A stretch of 64,000 nt of DNA from Hippopus hippopus (GCA_946811185.2 OX328097.1:58309063-58373062), one strand, 5' to 3'. Shown: positions 22,275 through 33,827, counted from the first letter of the stretch. Program-made: numbers and translations. The notes: a model not told the origin generated them from the letters alone.

Positions 22275-25200
22275 GTACGTGTGTTTTTGGAAGAGTCAGG
22301 TGACTTTCCATAGGAAAATCGAATCACATCGGTCATTTAAAACAGTTGTAATCGCTAGCCTTCATTGAATTCATGAAATGATGCTGGAATTAAGAAACAA
22401 CTAACTTTTTTTTTTTTCAAAGTACTTTAAATTACTCAAACTCATACACTACCCGGGATGATGGAGTTGAGTGAAGGATGTTTTTATGCCGCTTTTAACA
22501 TTATTTCAATTATATCACGGTGACTTCTCACTTATTCATGTGTTTCCCGGCCCAATTAGAACAAGTTTGGAGCTCCGCAGTCCTTCGCCCAGGGGTACTC
22601 CCACCACAAGCCCGACCCCTCGAGTGAGGATGGTGCTCTGACAAAAGGCGATTTAATGCATTCCCATGGTGCATTATAAGAGCAAGTTTTAAGACAATTA
22701 TGGATTCATAAAATCCATTGTTAAAAAACCGACTCTATGGCTGACATGGATCGATACTTTTTGGAGATGATTAGCCTAAACCCCCTTCTCACAATGCACG
22801 ACTCAATGTGAGAGACTATTTTTCCTACAAAAGTATAGCATCGACTACGATTGCACGTAGAATCAAGAAATGCTGCTACAGGATTTTTTAAGACATATCC
22901 TTTCCAGCAAACTTTTCGACTTCACCGATGTGTTCGAATCATCGCATCCTCGAATGACTGAAATTCAAACCTTCCAATAACCAACTCTGCACAGAACGCG
23001 CTAACCGTGCTTCAAGCCTATATGGCCTGCAACACGCGAAAAGGGGCATTCGGACATTTGCGTAAAGCGTCGTCTCGGATCAGCCTGCGCAGCCCGCGCA
23101 GACTAACCCGAAACGACACTTTCCGTTTTTATGTAATTTTCTGTTTTGCGCAAGTCTACTGTAGCACAGAATCTAATGTAGTCGTAAAGTGCCGTCTCGG
23201 ATTAGCCTGCGCGGACTGCGCAGGCTGATCCAAGACGACACTTTACGCAAATGTCTGAATGCCCCTTTTCGCGTGTTGCAAGCCTATAAGATGAAAATCG
23301 TTTCATTTAACAGTGTAATGGTATTTTCAGTCGTCAATAAAGAGTATAATTTATTTATACGGCAAAAAATGAGTTATTCCTTAATAATCCGGTGGTGTCT
23401 GCGGTCCTGAGGTAGAGCGTCGATCTTGCAACCACAAGGTCCCGAGTCCGATTCCCGGGAGCTGGTGTCAATTTTGGGACCGTTCATTGGCCCACACATT
23501 TGGCGCTAGTACTGGTATAGTTTCCAGGAAGCAGAATCGAGAGAGATTAGTAACGTTATAAGTTGCAACAACTTGTTTCTCAATCGATGTAAAATAAATG
23601 AGCCACGCTCTGTGAAAAGGGGGCTAATTGCATCTGCGTAAAGTATCGACCCAGGTCAGCCTGCGCAGTCCGCGCAGGCTGACCTGGGCCGAAACTTTTC
23701 GCTATTGGTCAATTTTCTGTTTGTCAAAGGACCAATCTACCTCATGATTAAGTCGTTTATTCAAAAAAGTGGCTCCTATGGATCCATAATTATGTGATGA
23801 CTTGGGCTAGTATCGTGTATAACGGAGATGCATTAAGTCCCCTTTTGCCAGAGCATGGCTCAAATAATTACGTTCATACAAAACTAAACCAAGTAATCCA
23901 GAGTTTTAACGACCCATAGGACAGGAGGCTTTTGGAATATTATGGGAAAATGAGAAAATACTGAAAACCAGCATTTCTTTCTTTTTCCACAATGTTTTCT
24001 ATCTTTGCAAAGACAATACCAAGTTAAGAATGTCGCGTGCATCTGCTTTCAATTTGTATAGGTCTGCAATTTTGTTGTCTGGTATACATAAAGAGCTAAA
24101 TCTTTATTTCAGAGACTCCGTAATAAATCGTCATTTGTGAGCCAGGCTGTCAAATTTACTTGAAATTTAAAACCGTTCTGACTTACTAATATGAAATAAG
24201 ACAAAGCCTCAGTAATGGCGTCAGAAATGTTTTGTGGAATAAATATCAATTTCATCTAAAAGGTGGGAAACTATGTCTGAGAATTGACATTTGTCATTCC
24301 TGTCTCGCACTTGAACACTGTTTGGATGATGTTTATAATATGGGAAAGCGGACAGTGGCTTGACAAAAAAAATGTGCAAAGTACAGATAAAGAACTTCTA
24401 GGAAAGAATACGTAGATTCACTAGCCGTCTTGATATGACTGAAATAATCACAAGAATTACTATAAAATACCAATGGCGGGGTTCTGCGCGGTCCAGTGGT
24501 AAAGTGTACGACTCGTGACCTCGAGACCCCGGGTTCGAGCCTCACTGGATCGTGGGTCCTCACTGGGCTTTTTGTGGTAGTGCCCTAGGGCAAGACACTT
24601 CAGAGCCCTAGCCTAGTACTGGCGAAACCCAGGAAATACTTGAATACGTGAGCTGTCGCCGTGATTTGACTGAAATAGGCTAATATTAAAAGTGGCGTAA
24701 AACACCATTCAACAATAAACCACCAACCTAAAAAACAAAGCAAATAATAAATCGTCATTATTAAGCACAGCTGTCAAATTTTCCCTGAAATTTACAACTA
24801 CCGTGAATTCCTATCAGACATGCCTACATTTAAAATCGTGACTTAAATTTGAAATATATCTCGGTTTTAAATGTCATTCGACTTATTCTCGAGCTAATGA
24901 AGGGTTATGTGGAAGTAATATTTCTTTCGTTAACTTTTTACCAAACGACAAAACTTTCGACTTAATTAAATTGAAAGCATTTGCAGACGACAAATCAAAT
25001 ATATACTTCAAATGATGATTTCTGTCTTTGATAGGGTAAAAAACATAGTGGGAAAAGGAGAAGGTGCTGGTTTCCAGCATTTTCTCCTTTTCCCACAATG
25101 TTTTCAAAAGGCCTTGTGTGGTAAAGGGTTACTCTTTGAAAGACATCAAAATATCAGATTCCTCCATTTTGTACGCAATTGCAGACGACAGAGTTAATGG

Positions 25201-26699
25201 GACTCAAAAACTGAAATTTGTCTTCGGAAGGACAGTTAAAAAATGTGTGAAAAAGAAAAATACTGGTTACCAGCATTTTCTCCTTGTACCACAGTGTTTT
25301 CAAACATTGCTTCTTCAAAGTCGGTAAAACTCGGAATTATTTGGTAAAGGTTAACCCATCACTTCCTCGGAAGACTTGTTTCGCGTTGTTTCGTCTCGCA
25401 GAACTTTTGAAAACATAGGGACAGAAGGAGAAATTGCCCGTAACGGGCAACACTTTCTTATTTTATCACAATGTTTTCATGTTACATCTTGTTTCTTGTT
25501 GATTATCCATTCTTTACAAGGATGTTCTGTGAGTCCTCTGCTAAAAATTTGTTTGAAGAAGGAAATATTAAAGTGCATAAATACATTATGAGCCATGCTC
25601 TGGCAAAAGGGGCTTCAATACATCTCCGTGATGCATTATACCAAGCAAGATATTACATAATTATGGTTTAAAAAAAATCCGTTTTGTCTGACAACCAACT
25701 GAATCATGAAATAGAACAGTCCTTTTGCATGCAGAAAATTCATCAAAAGCAAAAAGCATCGACTCATGTCAGCCTGCGCGGACTGCGCAGGCTGACATGG
25801 GTATGGTACTTTTTGCAGATGCATTAAACCACCTTTTCACAGAGCATAGCCCTTTAACTAATGCTGCAGTGCAAGTTTTAGTCTTTCTGATCCGAAGGAA
25901 GAGGGCATCTGAAATCAGAATAAAAGAAACATTTTCTCCTTTCCTTTTATCAATGTTTTCTATATTTTCAAAGGCAACTTCCCGTGCTTGCGCTGCATTT
26001 AGTTTAAACATATTCATTTTACATCGATTTAGAAACAAGTTCTTGCAACATATGCTAATCTCTCTCGATTATGCTTCCTGAAACTACACCAGTTCTTGCG
26101 CCAAATGTGTGGGCCAATGAACATCCTAAAGTTGACACCCTCTTCGGGTATCAAACTCAGGACCTTAGGGTTACAAGCTGCATCTAATTTGTCGTATTGG
26201 ATTGCTATCAGTGTCTGTATATCTAAAATGTTGCCGTCTTGTAAAAAGTTAGATGGAACGGGTGATTGTACAAATGCAAAATTAAACTATCTATTATGTT
26301 TTGCAGGGAGAGAGCGACGAGGCACGGCGACACAGTTACCATGGCACTGATGTTTTCGTCATTTGTTTCTCTGTTGTCAAACCCGACTCTTTCCAAAGTG
26401 TTCAAAGACGCTGGATTCCTGAAGTGAGGAACCAAATGGGCGATACGCCATTTATTCTTGTCGGAACTCAAGCAGATTTGCGTGACGACGACACCGTCGT
26501 TCAGGGCCTAGCTCTGCAAGGCAAACGACCAATCACATCGCGCGAAGCTGCCTCGATTTGTCGTCGCCTTGGTGCCGCGTGCTACATAGAGTGCTCTCCA
26601 GTCATGAAGAAAAGAATTCGACGTGTGATGAACGATGCACTTGTTTCTGTTTTCTGCCCAAAAGATGATGTTATTAGTGTCCCCTGTGTGTTACTGTGA
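22216..26699 (+). CDS. Atypical Rho-family small GTPase, C-terminal two exons (5' part not found)
   Basis: Two exons, 22216-22274 and 26307-26699, join in phase 0 and give about 150 residues that align without gaps to Rac/Cdc42/Rho from strand beta-2 to the C-terminus. Visible in order: YNLQMIDTLDKG (beta-3 and switch II), GTDVFVICFSVV, RRWIPEVR, the G4 motif TQADLRDD, the Rho insert region after DDD, PITSREA, the G5 motif ECSP and the last four residues CVLL. Rho proteins normally have DTAGQE in switch II; here A, G and Q are replaced, so intrinsic and GAP-stimulated GTP hydrolysis is probably weak or absent. CVLL ends in Leu, which in known CAAX proteins favours geranylgeranylation and membrane attachment, but there is no polybasic stretch before it. 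The first ~40 residues (P-loop, switch I) should be in an upstream exon that I did not find, so this may be a pseudogene or a gene with a very long intron. Confidence 0.82.
23024..23284 (+). mobile_element. B element, full length, in the Rho-like intron
   Basis: GGCCTGCAACACGCG to GCGTGTTGCAAGCC; inserted at TATA. Confidence 0.87.
23388..23560 (+). mobile_element. tRNA-derived SINE, partial, in the Rho-like intron
   Basis: GCGGTCCTGAGGTAGAGCG and CCCGAGTCCGATTCCCGGG (B-box-like), then GGCGCTAGTACTGG. Confidence 0.6.
23600..23861 (+). mobile_element. A element, full length, in the Rho-like intron
   Basis: GAGCCACGCTCTGTG to CAGAGCATGGCTC; core palindrome CCTGCGCAGTCCGCGCAGG intact. The flanks AAAT/AAAT may be a target duplication. 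Confidence 0.85.
23893..24084 (-). mobile_element. D element in the Rho-like intron
   Basis: AATCCAGAGTTTTAACGACCC to AATTTTGTTGTCTGG. Confidence 0.72.
24471..24720 (+). mobile_element. tRNA-derived SINE, full length, in the Rho-like intron
   Basis: GCGGTCCAGTGGTAAAGTG (A box) and CCCCGGGTTCGAGCCTC (B box); body GGGCAAGACACTTC, GGCGAAACCCAGGAAATAC; tail AGTGGCGTAAAACACC. Confidence 0.8.
24926..25132 (+). mobile_element. D element in the Rho-like intron
   Basis: TTAACTTTTTACCAAACGAC to TTGTGTGGTAAAGGGTTA; hairpin nearly perfect. Confidence 0.8.
25133..25354 (+). mobile_element. D element directly after the previous copy
   Basis: Keeps GCAATTGCAGACGACAGAG, a GTTACCAGC hairpin and the end TTATTTGGTAAAGGTTAA. 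Confidence 0.72.
25400..25485. mobile_element. D hairpin only
   Basis: AACTTTTGAAAACATAGGG to TTTTATCACAATGTTTTC around GCCCGTAACGGGC, a loop changed but still palindromic. Confidence 0.6.
25590..25851 (-). mobile_element. A element, full length, in the Rho-like intron
   Basis: GAGCCATGCTCTGGC to CAGAGCATAGCC; the palindrome CAGCCTGCGCGGACTGCGC lies near the right end. Confidence 0.82.
26307..26699 (+). CDS. Rho-like GTPase terminal coding exon
   Basis: The exon is 393 bp: 130 codons plus TGA. It follows the acceptor ttatgttttgcag. It opens with GESDEARRHSYHGTDVF and closes with CVLL. It is the longest clearly coding stretch in the window, and its GC content is higher than that of its surroundings. 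Confidence 0.88.
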   Translation, partial: GESDEARRHSYHGTDVFVICFSVVKPDSFQSVQRRWIPEVRNQMGDTPFILVGTQADLRDDDTVVQGLALQGKRPITSREAASICRRLGAACYIECSPVMKKRIRRVMNDALVSVFCPKDDVISVPCVLL

Positions 26700-28330
26700 A
26701 CGATAAACTTTCTACGATATCAGATCGTATCGGACAAGCTCAGTTCGCCCCCGGGAAACAGATAACCAAATTACAGTTTCGTGCGTCAGAAACAAATCGT
26801 CGCGTAGCCAAAACAAAATTGTGTACAGGTCACAATATTTATACCATTTTCGAGGTCATGGTCAAATAACTACATAGTTTAGCAAAGCCCCCTAGTAACG
26901 GTATTTATCCATATAGGGCCAAGCAAAACACATACGACCATTTTCATTTAGGTAAGAAAAAGGCCTAAATTTCATTTCCAGGCTTTAGTAGGCTATAAAA
27001 ACCCAAGTTATGACTGCATCTTCTCTACATTCTGATCGTTATCTACACTGACCGTAAGTGTGTCAACCGTGTGTTCAGTTACAAAAGAAAAAAATAGAAA
27101 ATCTAGTCATCTGTACAGATTTTACCTTAGTGCCATATTACGTGAAAATCTGTTGGTCAGATACTAGTAACACAAGGTGAATATTTGATTTTGCTCTTTT
27201 TCTAATAAGGACAACATCAGAGCAGATCAAGATCAGACCGCACAGGAGTGACCTGGCGGGACGTAAAACATAGATTTTTCATACAGTTTTCTTGGCCAGT
27301 TTTTAGTTATTATACAAGTTTTTTTTGGTTCATCAGTTCATTAACCAAAGAGATACTTCACTGTAACACGCGTTCAGTTTATATTTTGCCGACTTCGCGA
27401 AAAGGAATTGAAATGTGCTAGTTTGTCCTATTTCGTTGTTCTTTACGTTTTGACTACAAATCTCAATTTTTAAAGAAATCCAATGAAATATGTAAGTGAT
27501 TACAAATGGTGATAAAATTGTGTACAAAACTAAGAGGAAAATTAAAACACTGCAGTAGAAAAGTGGAGATAACAGTAATTTTCAAGGGCGTAGCAGAAAA
27601 TAGAGCTGCTTTTATCAAATGTAGACCAAGATCAGACTGATACTGGATCTACACTGTCCGATACACTGTGAAATATTCTGGTTGGACCTGCTTTTTTAGT
27701 GCTGCTTCCTGGCATTCCCGGCTGACTTAAATGAAATATCCATTTCTCTTGTTTAAAATTTTGTGATGTATTTTACTTTATAAAGTATGGTGACCAAAAT
27801 TGTTTCAAAATCTCAATCAAACCTAGGTTTTTTTATGCACTAATTGAAAATTTCCATTTGACTCAGTCTGTCATCCTTGTAGTAGTAATTGCGCATGTGC
27901 AATCAAAACTTATGTAACAACCCCAGTACAGATTTCAAGATACCCGATATTTACATTCTTTGTATCTTCAACTAGTCAAGATTTTACTTTATTTCTATTC
28001 CTTGACCGAACAATCCAGAGTTTTAACGACCCTTTCGAAACTTTTTGACAAATGACATAACACTTTACAAATACCTTGTTAAAAAGGAATTTCATTTTCT
28101 AAATATAGTATCGAAATTCCAAGTTTTTCGATAACTTGACTCAATTATGAAGAGTCTTCAATCAAAACTGCGAGTTTTCCTTGTATGAACAATCACTTTT
28201 TTCGCTTATGAATATTAATGAAAAGGATATTTTGGCATACAGATTTTCCAAAGCTCGGAATGGTTTGTATTCGGCGAGACTAACGTGGTGTGAACCGAAG
28301 ATGATTGTTGTCAATAAGAGCAAACAATAT
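26700..28330. other. Downstream region of the Rho-like gene
   Basis: Presumed 3'-UTR start and intergenic sequence. Apart from C relics near 27030, 27220 and 27620 nothing is recognised. Confidence 0.4.
27617..27664. mobile_element. C relic
   Basis: AATGTAGACCAAGATCAGACTG followed at once by GGATCTACACTGTCCG; the loop side is deleted. Confidence 0.45.
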
Positions 28331-28582
28331 GAGCCATGCTCTGTGAAAAAGGGGCATAATGCATCTGCAAAAAGTATCGAACCAGGTCAGCCTGCGCAGG
28401 CCGTCCTGGGCCGAAACCTTTTGCTTTTGGTAAGTTTTCTACATGTCAAAGGATCTGTGAACCTCATGATTCGAAAGGTTGTGATAGAAAACATATTTTA
28501 TGGATCCATAATACTGTGATGACTTGCGTTGTATAACACATCAGGGAGACCCATTAAGCACCCTTTTACCACAGTATGGCTC
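28331..28582 (+). mobile_element. A element, full length
   Basis: GAGCCATGCTCTGTG to CAGTATGGCTC, flanked by ATAT on both sides. The palindrome has lost its central CGCGCAGG half-arm. Confidence 0.8.
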
Positions 28583-28587
28583 ATATT

Positions 28588-28826
28588 TGGGATAAAGGGG
28601 ATTGATGCATCTTAGTAGTGAATAATACAAAGCAAGTCGTCATATAATATCGATCCTTTTTGTTAAAAAAAAAAAAAACATGAGGTAGAAAGGCCCTTCA
28701 CATGCAGGAAATTTACCAATAGCAAAAAGTTTCGACCCATGTCAGCCTGCGCTGACTGCGCAGGCTGACGTGGATCGATACTTTTTGCAGATGCATTAAC
28801 TAAACTACCTTTTCACACAGCTTGAC
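28588..28826 (-). mobile_element. A element adjacent to the previous copy, opposite orientation
   Basis: The left end is degraded (GGATAAAGGGGATTGATGC), the core is GCCTGCGCTGACTGCGCAGG and the right end is ACACAGCTTGACT. The two A copies lie head to tail within 6 bp. Confidence 0.7.
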
Positions 28827-29243
28827 TAATTTGTATTGTTCATGAAATACGAAGTAGCTGGCCGTAGACAATCTGTACAGTACATAATAAAGGGACTTTG
28901 AAATGACCGAATTTTTTGATAGTCTAGATTTGAAATCAACGGCTTATCATGTTTGTTTCTCATTGTAATCTCGCGAATCTTTGCCCCATCAAACCCTTAC
29001 AGAAAAATATCCTAGGCTTATTGTTTTTAACTGATTTTCAAGCTTCACGCTTCTTCACCAGAGATCATTTTTGTATGTTTATGATTAATTTATAAAACTC
29101 AGAAATAGTGCTGAAAATTGTAACCATCTATCGCAACAAAAAATAGCGAGCATCAATTGCAAAACATTTTGGTGGGTATTACAGGGTACGAGTACTAGTT
29201 ATTAAACCTTACCGCACTGCAATAACAATCAGTGCTTATGCTG

Positions 29244-29312
29244 CCGGTGTAGATGAAAGATCAGACTGTACAGAATGTGCAATCTGATATTTAATCTACA
29301 GCGTTCAATGAA
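29244..29312. mobile_element. C hairpin, diverged
   Basis: AAAGATCAGACTGTACAG / TGTGCAATCTGATATTTAATC. Confidence 0.6.
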
Positions 29313-29756
29313 TTGAGAGATAATCTATTAAAAGAAGAATTATTTTCTTTGGGATTTTTCTATTAACTAATACAAATGCTTATTTCGTTCAAATTCTGCA
29401 GTTTAATGCTCAAGGTCAGGTGACTTAATTGCGACTTGATAAAGGAATTTGTCTTACTTTTCCCACGAGATTATCTGTCAGGAGATTAACAGATTTGGAC
29501 GATCTAGAGTACCAAGTATGTAAACAGATACGTGATGCGCAAAGTGCTACATTGACACTGATTACTAGTATGTCAGGCACAGACACGTAGATCTCGATCA
29601 CATGCGGGCTGTTAACTTAAGCCATTGCCAATTGCAGACGAGTTTTTTTCGTCCCACAGCAGGCGCTTGAGCAATTTCTACTTTTGCCTCAATGTTTACA
29701 CCGGATCGATATTCTAAAAGCTGTTCAGGTGCAAATTTGTTCGCGGGTTGTAATAA

Positions 29757-29905
29757 ATTAACCCTTTTACATTTGCAGACAATGAGTTGAATGTGACTCA
29801 AATGATTTGGCATTAGAAGGTTAGAAAACGGGCAAAGGGTCCAACATTTTCTCCATTTCCCACCATGTTTTCAAAAGGCGTCTTCTCCAGAAAAATCAGT
29901 CAAAG
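29757..29905 (+). mobile_element. D element, degraded
   Basis: TTAACCCTTTTACATTTGCAG; left hairpin arm mostly lost (GGCAAAGGGTCCAAC). Confidence 0.6.
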
Positions 29906-30363
29906 TTCCAGTTCCTGGATGAAAAATTTATTGTAAAACTACAACAAAAGTTGTCAACTGCCAACTGCTAATACACACATTTTGAAATGGAACAAATAAA
30001 ATTTTCCAGCTTTTTTACTTCCAAATTGTCTACTTTTAGCCGTCAGTGGGCCTTTGAAACGTCACTCGTGTTTAACAGTCACCTGTATAAAGCCCGCCAT
30101 CTTAACTTAAAAAACTACAAATTTCTCCATTAAACAACCACTTATTTTAAAAGATCATTTTTTGTTTGTTCAAAAAAAAAGGGGCAGCTTAAGTTATGAT
30201 TGACGATAGGACTGTTTATTATGAATGATACAAAGTGCATATAATTGAACGAAAGGAAATTATTCTTTTAACTCTTGCAGCACCAAATATATAAATACAA
30301 CCCCTTTCGGTGCTATCCAATGAAACTCAGAAAGATTTTTATTCTATAGTCTTGACTAAACAA

Positions 30364-30432
30364 GCGGACGGCATTGATTCAAGATCAGACAACACGTTCG
30401 GTGCAGTCTGATCTTGATCTATGTCGCCCACA
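30364..30432. mobile_element. C hairpin, diverged
   Basis: GCGGACGGCATTGATTC / GTGCAGTCTGATCTTGATC; left-arm changes are not matched on the right. Confidence 0.6.
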
Positions 30433-30595
30433 AAAGCCCATATTTACGCTTATGGGGTTGAAAGGGTTAACGAGTCTGGAAAACATTTGGGAAAAGAGTG
30501 CAATCGGTTATTACATGCAACTGATTCCTTCTGTGACAATGGTTTTAAGGCCTTCTGCTGCAATCGTTTTCGTATAGAACTGTGTTAACTGTTGA

Positions 30596-30806
30596 TCAGA
30601 CGACAAAATTTTAGGCTCGCCCATTGAAAGCATATGCAGACGACAAATTAAACCTTGCTCAAATGTTGGGATTTATCTTTGAAAAACTAGAAAACATAGT
30701 GGGAAAAGGAGAAAATGCGGATTACAAGCGTTTTATCCTTGTCCCACGATGTTTTTAGAAACTTTTCCTGAAGCTCGTTAAAACGGGGTCGTTTGATAGA
30801 GGGTTA
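30596..30806 (+). mobile_element. D element, full length
   Basis: AGACGACAAAATTTTAGG to TCGTTTGATAGAGGGTTAA. Confidence 0.78.
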
Positions 30807-31090
30807 AATAGATTTATAAAAGTTTAAACAAGTAACTATACAGTAAAAAATGCAGGTAAAGATCGGCCGTCAATCTCGAAGTCCCTAAAACGTAGGGTTT
30901 GTGAGAAGCAGTTTTAAATAAGCAACGACATATTTTGCAAAAAGCAAAAGTTTAGTAAGGTGTCCATTTTCGAGTAAATTCTCAACTTGTTTCGAATGAC
31001 AAATCTGCAGTCATATCATTAGTCACATTAATGATGCCAGTAACGTTTTTTTTTTACGTTTTTGTGCCATGGCTGTTTTAATTGCTTTAT

Positions 31091-31172
31091 AGGATGGTAT
31101 AGATCAAGATCAGACATTATTAGATTGCGCAGAAAGTGAAGTTTGATCTTTAGTCTTCAATGCACGATATTT
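31091..31172. mobile_element. C hairpin, diverged, with extra loop bases
   Basis: AGGATGGTATAGATCAAGATC / AAGTTTGATCTTTAGTC. Confidence 0.5.
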
Positions 31173-31253
31173 TAGGAAATTAAAAAGCCTATTTCGAACA
31201 TCGATTTCAACCCTTTTTTTTATTTTGACATTTAAAGGATAGAGACACTTATA

Positions 31254-31477
31254 AGTCTTTACCACATAATCATGAGTTTTAACAACCCTGAATGCGATGA
31301 ATTTTGAAAACATTGTGGGAAAAGGGAGAAAATGCTGGAACCAGCATTTTCGTCTTTTACCACGATGTTTTCTGTCCTTTCAAAGATAGAAAACATCCTT
31401 TTGGCTTCATTTCATTCGTCATCTGCAAATGCTTTCAATTTAGACGAGTCCAAAATTTTGACGTTTGGTGAAGTGTT
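31254..31477 (-). mobile_element. D element, first of a cluster of four
   Basis: AAGTCTTTACCACATAATC to TTGACGTTTGGTGAAGTG. Confidence 0.78.
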
Positions 31478-31480
31478 AAC

Positions 31481-31690
31481 TCCGTACCAAACGTCAAATA
31501 TTCAAACTCATCCAAACTGAAAGCAATGACAGACGACAAATTCTAAGTCACCAAAATGATTTATTTTTATCTGTATGTAAAAGGATAGAAGTGATTGCAG
31601 GGAAGAGGAGAAAATGCTGTTACCAGCTTTTTCTCCTTTTCCCTTAATGTTTTAAGGGAGTTGTTCTTCAGTCAGGGTCGTCAAATGGAA
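31481..31690 (+). mobile_element. D element, second of the cluster
   Basis: CGTACCAAACGTCAAATATTC; hairpin AGAAAATGCTGTTACCAGC. Confidence 0.7.
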
Positions 31691-31702
31691 TTTTCAACCA
31701 CT

Positions 31703-31920
31703 TAAGTTCACAATCCCGAGTTTTATCAACCCTGAGGAAACAGCCTTTTGAAAACCTTGTGGGAAAAGGAGAAAATGCTGGTAACCAGCATTTTCACCTT
31801 TTCTCATAAGGTTTTCTACACTTTCCCAGGCAATAACCTTCATTTTAGCTAAATTCAATATGTCGTCTGCAAATATTTTCAATTTGGACCATTCTAATAT
31901 TTTGTCGCTTGGTAAAAAGT
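31703..31920 (-). mobile_element. D element, third of the cluster
   Basis: CACAATCCCGAGTTTTATC to TTTTGTCGCTTGGTAAAAAG. Confidence 0.77.
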
Positions 31921-32054
31921 AAAGTAAAGGATGAAATATTTGCTGCGGGCTAGGTCGTACAAAGCGTAGACATGCAAACCCGTGTATGTCCTCACGTCCC
32001 ATTTTTTTTTCCTTACGTATTTGCTGTCATCGATCAAACTTGAACTTAATTTTA

Positions 32055-32287
32055 CCCATTAACTGTCTACCAGACGACAAAAATTGAAGGCTCGTCCAAA
32101 TTGAAAGCATTTGCAGACGACAAATTAAATGTAGCTAAAATGGTCAAATTTATCTTTGAAAGGATGGAAAACATTGTGAAAAAAGGAGAAAATGCTGGTT
32201 ACCAGCATTTTCTCCTTTTCACACAATGTTTTCCTAGGGCTTTTTCCAGAGGGTGGTTAAAAATCGGGATTGTTTGGTAAAATGTCG
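32055..32287 (+). mobile_element. D element, fourth of the cluster
   Basis: CATTAACTGTCTACCAGACG to ATTGTTTGGTAAAATG; near-perfect hairpin with one change (GTGAAAAAAGG for GTGGGAAAAGG), matched on the right arm. Confidence 0.8.
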
Positions 32288-32428
32288 AGTAAATAGAAAT
32301 GCACACACTGTTAATGTCTATTCTGTTTTTTGCCAATATATTTCCAACCATTGGACAATTTAAATCAAAGATTATCTCAAAATATCGTGAGGTGTAAATC
32401 GAAGATGCTAAACAAATAAAACTGGTTT

Positions 32429-32688
32429 GGGCCACGTTCTGTAAAAAAAGTGTTGAATGCATTTGCAAAAAGTATCGACCAGCCTAGTCAGCACAATCCG
32501 CGCAGGCTGACTTGTATCGAAACTTTTTGCTTTGAGTAGATTTTCTGCATGTCAAAGGACCATTATACCTCAGGATTCAGTCGGTTGTGAGACAAAATGA
32601 AATTTATGAATCCATAATTATTTGATGCCATTCTAGGTATAAAGCGTGACGGAGGTGCATTAAAACGCCCTTTTGTCATAACATGGCT
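32429..32688 (+). mobile_element. A element, diverged
   Basis: GGGCCACGTTCTGT to ATAACATGGCT. The left half of the palindrome is mutated (CAGCACAATCCGCGCAGG). Confidence 0.7.
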
Positions 32689-32772
32689 TTTTTGTGTTTT
32701 TCATTAGAAAAAAAAAAGAGGGGGGGTATTTTGATTTCAGAACTGTTTGGTCAGAAAAGGCTGGTATGATGT

Positions 32773-32846
32773 CGGACAGCATAGATCCAAGATCAGACAG
32801 CACGTTCTTTATTCAGTCTGATCTTGGATAGATCTATATATGCCCG
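32773..32846. mobile_element. C hairpin, diverged
   Basis: TCGGACAGCATAGATCCAAG / CAGTCTGATCTTGGATAG. Confidence 0.6.
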
Positions 32847-33827
32847 CAAAATCTGGAGATACAGTTTTATATAGTTTTTATTTTTTTTCAAAAATATTGT
32901 TTTCCTATTTTGAATGTTATTTTTAATCTCTAATCGATATTTGGATCTACCACAGTAAGAACTGTTTAGCAGTATTTCAAGTCGCATGTTGCATGCGGTA
33001 GCAGGATTTTTTATACTGATTCTAAAAGAAAAACAAATCAAAGGCTACGTAAGGTTTTTTTACGGTCCATACAAGTCTGAAAGCATATCCATTAATTCAG
33101 GATAGTTAGTGGACACTAATTTTGTTATGTAGACTTATGTCATCCATAGTATTCTACGGAACATGTTTTATCATTTCTGTGCAATATGCCTTTTACGAAT
33201 TTTCTTATCTCACACATATTTGAGGGAGGCATTGCGAAACGTCATTTATGACGTCATTTTATACTTTTTAAAGGATTTTATTCATGGAAATTACCACGCG
33301 AAAATATATGGTTTTGCATATTCTGACCTAAAATTCGTGAAGAATTGTTTTGTGCTGTATCCGTATTCTGAAAATATTAGAATGTTAAAAAGAAAACATG
33401 GTTTAAGCATGGATGTAAAAACCTGTTTTTACAGCCACTTTCTGTCCCTTTACTGATACAACGTTGCAAAGCAAAATGTCCATTGGTGAAAGTTGTACTT
33501 GCCAAGGAATGATTTGAACTCGCAACCCCATTTACAAAAATATGCTATTGTGCATTATAGAATGAGCCACTGCGACTCAGCAAATACAGAACAGAATAAA
33601 AGGTGTACGTGTTGATTTACACGCATTTTCTCTACGTTATCAAAATCAGTTTTACTAGAGATTAAAACAACTTTACCGAAAGGAAATGTGCTTGAGGGTC
33701 ACTTTAAGATTAACGATTAAATGTTTTTGCTGTGTCACTGCAGGTTGTCTTATAACATAAAACATATTAAATCGTCGGTGTAATTACGACCTAAATCTTC
33801 ACCCTAAGATGCCAGTGCTCTTTTGGG

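Noticed and set aside
23007..23228. Open frames such as RKGAFGHLRK seen at several places (also 19145-19369, 45241-45573, 48111-48308)
   Set aside because: These are translations of B elements; the repeated peptide reflects repeat DNA, not a protein family.
24471..24560. Possible genuine tRNA gene
   Set aside because: A and B boxes are present, but no cloverleaf with a clear anticodon arm and acceptor stem could be drawn, and a SINE body with tail follows.
28331..28826. Possible CRISPR-like repeat array from recurring palindromes
   Set aside because: The palindromes belong to separate transposon copies at irregular spacing in a eukaryotic genome.
33163..33456. 97-codon open frame starting MFYHFCAICLL
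   Set aside because: AT-rich, no recognisable domain, no splice context; compatible with chance in 64 kb.
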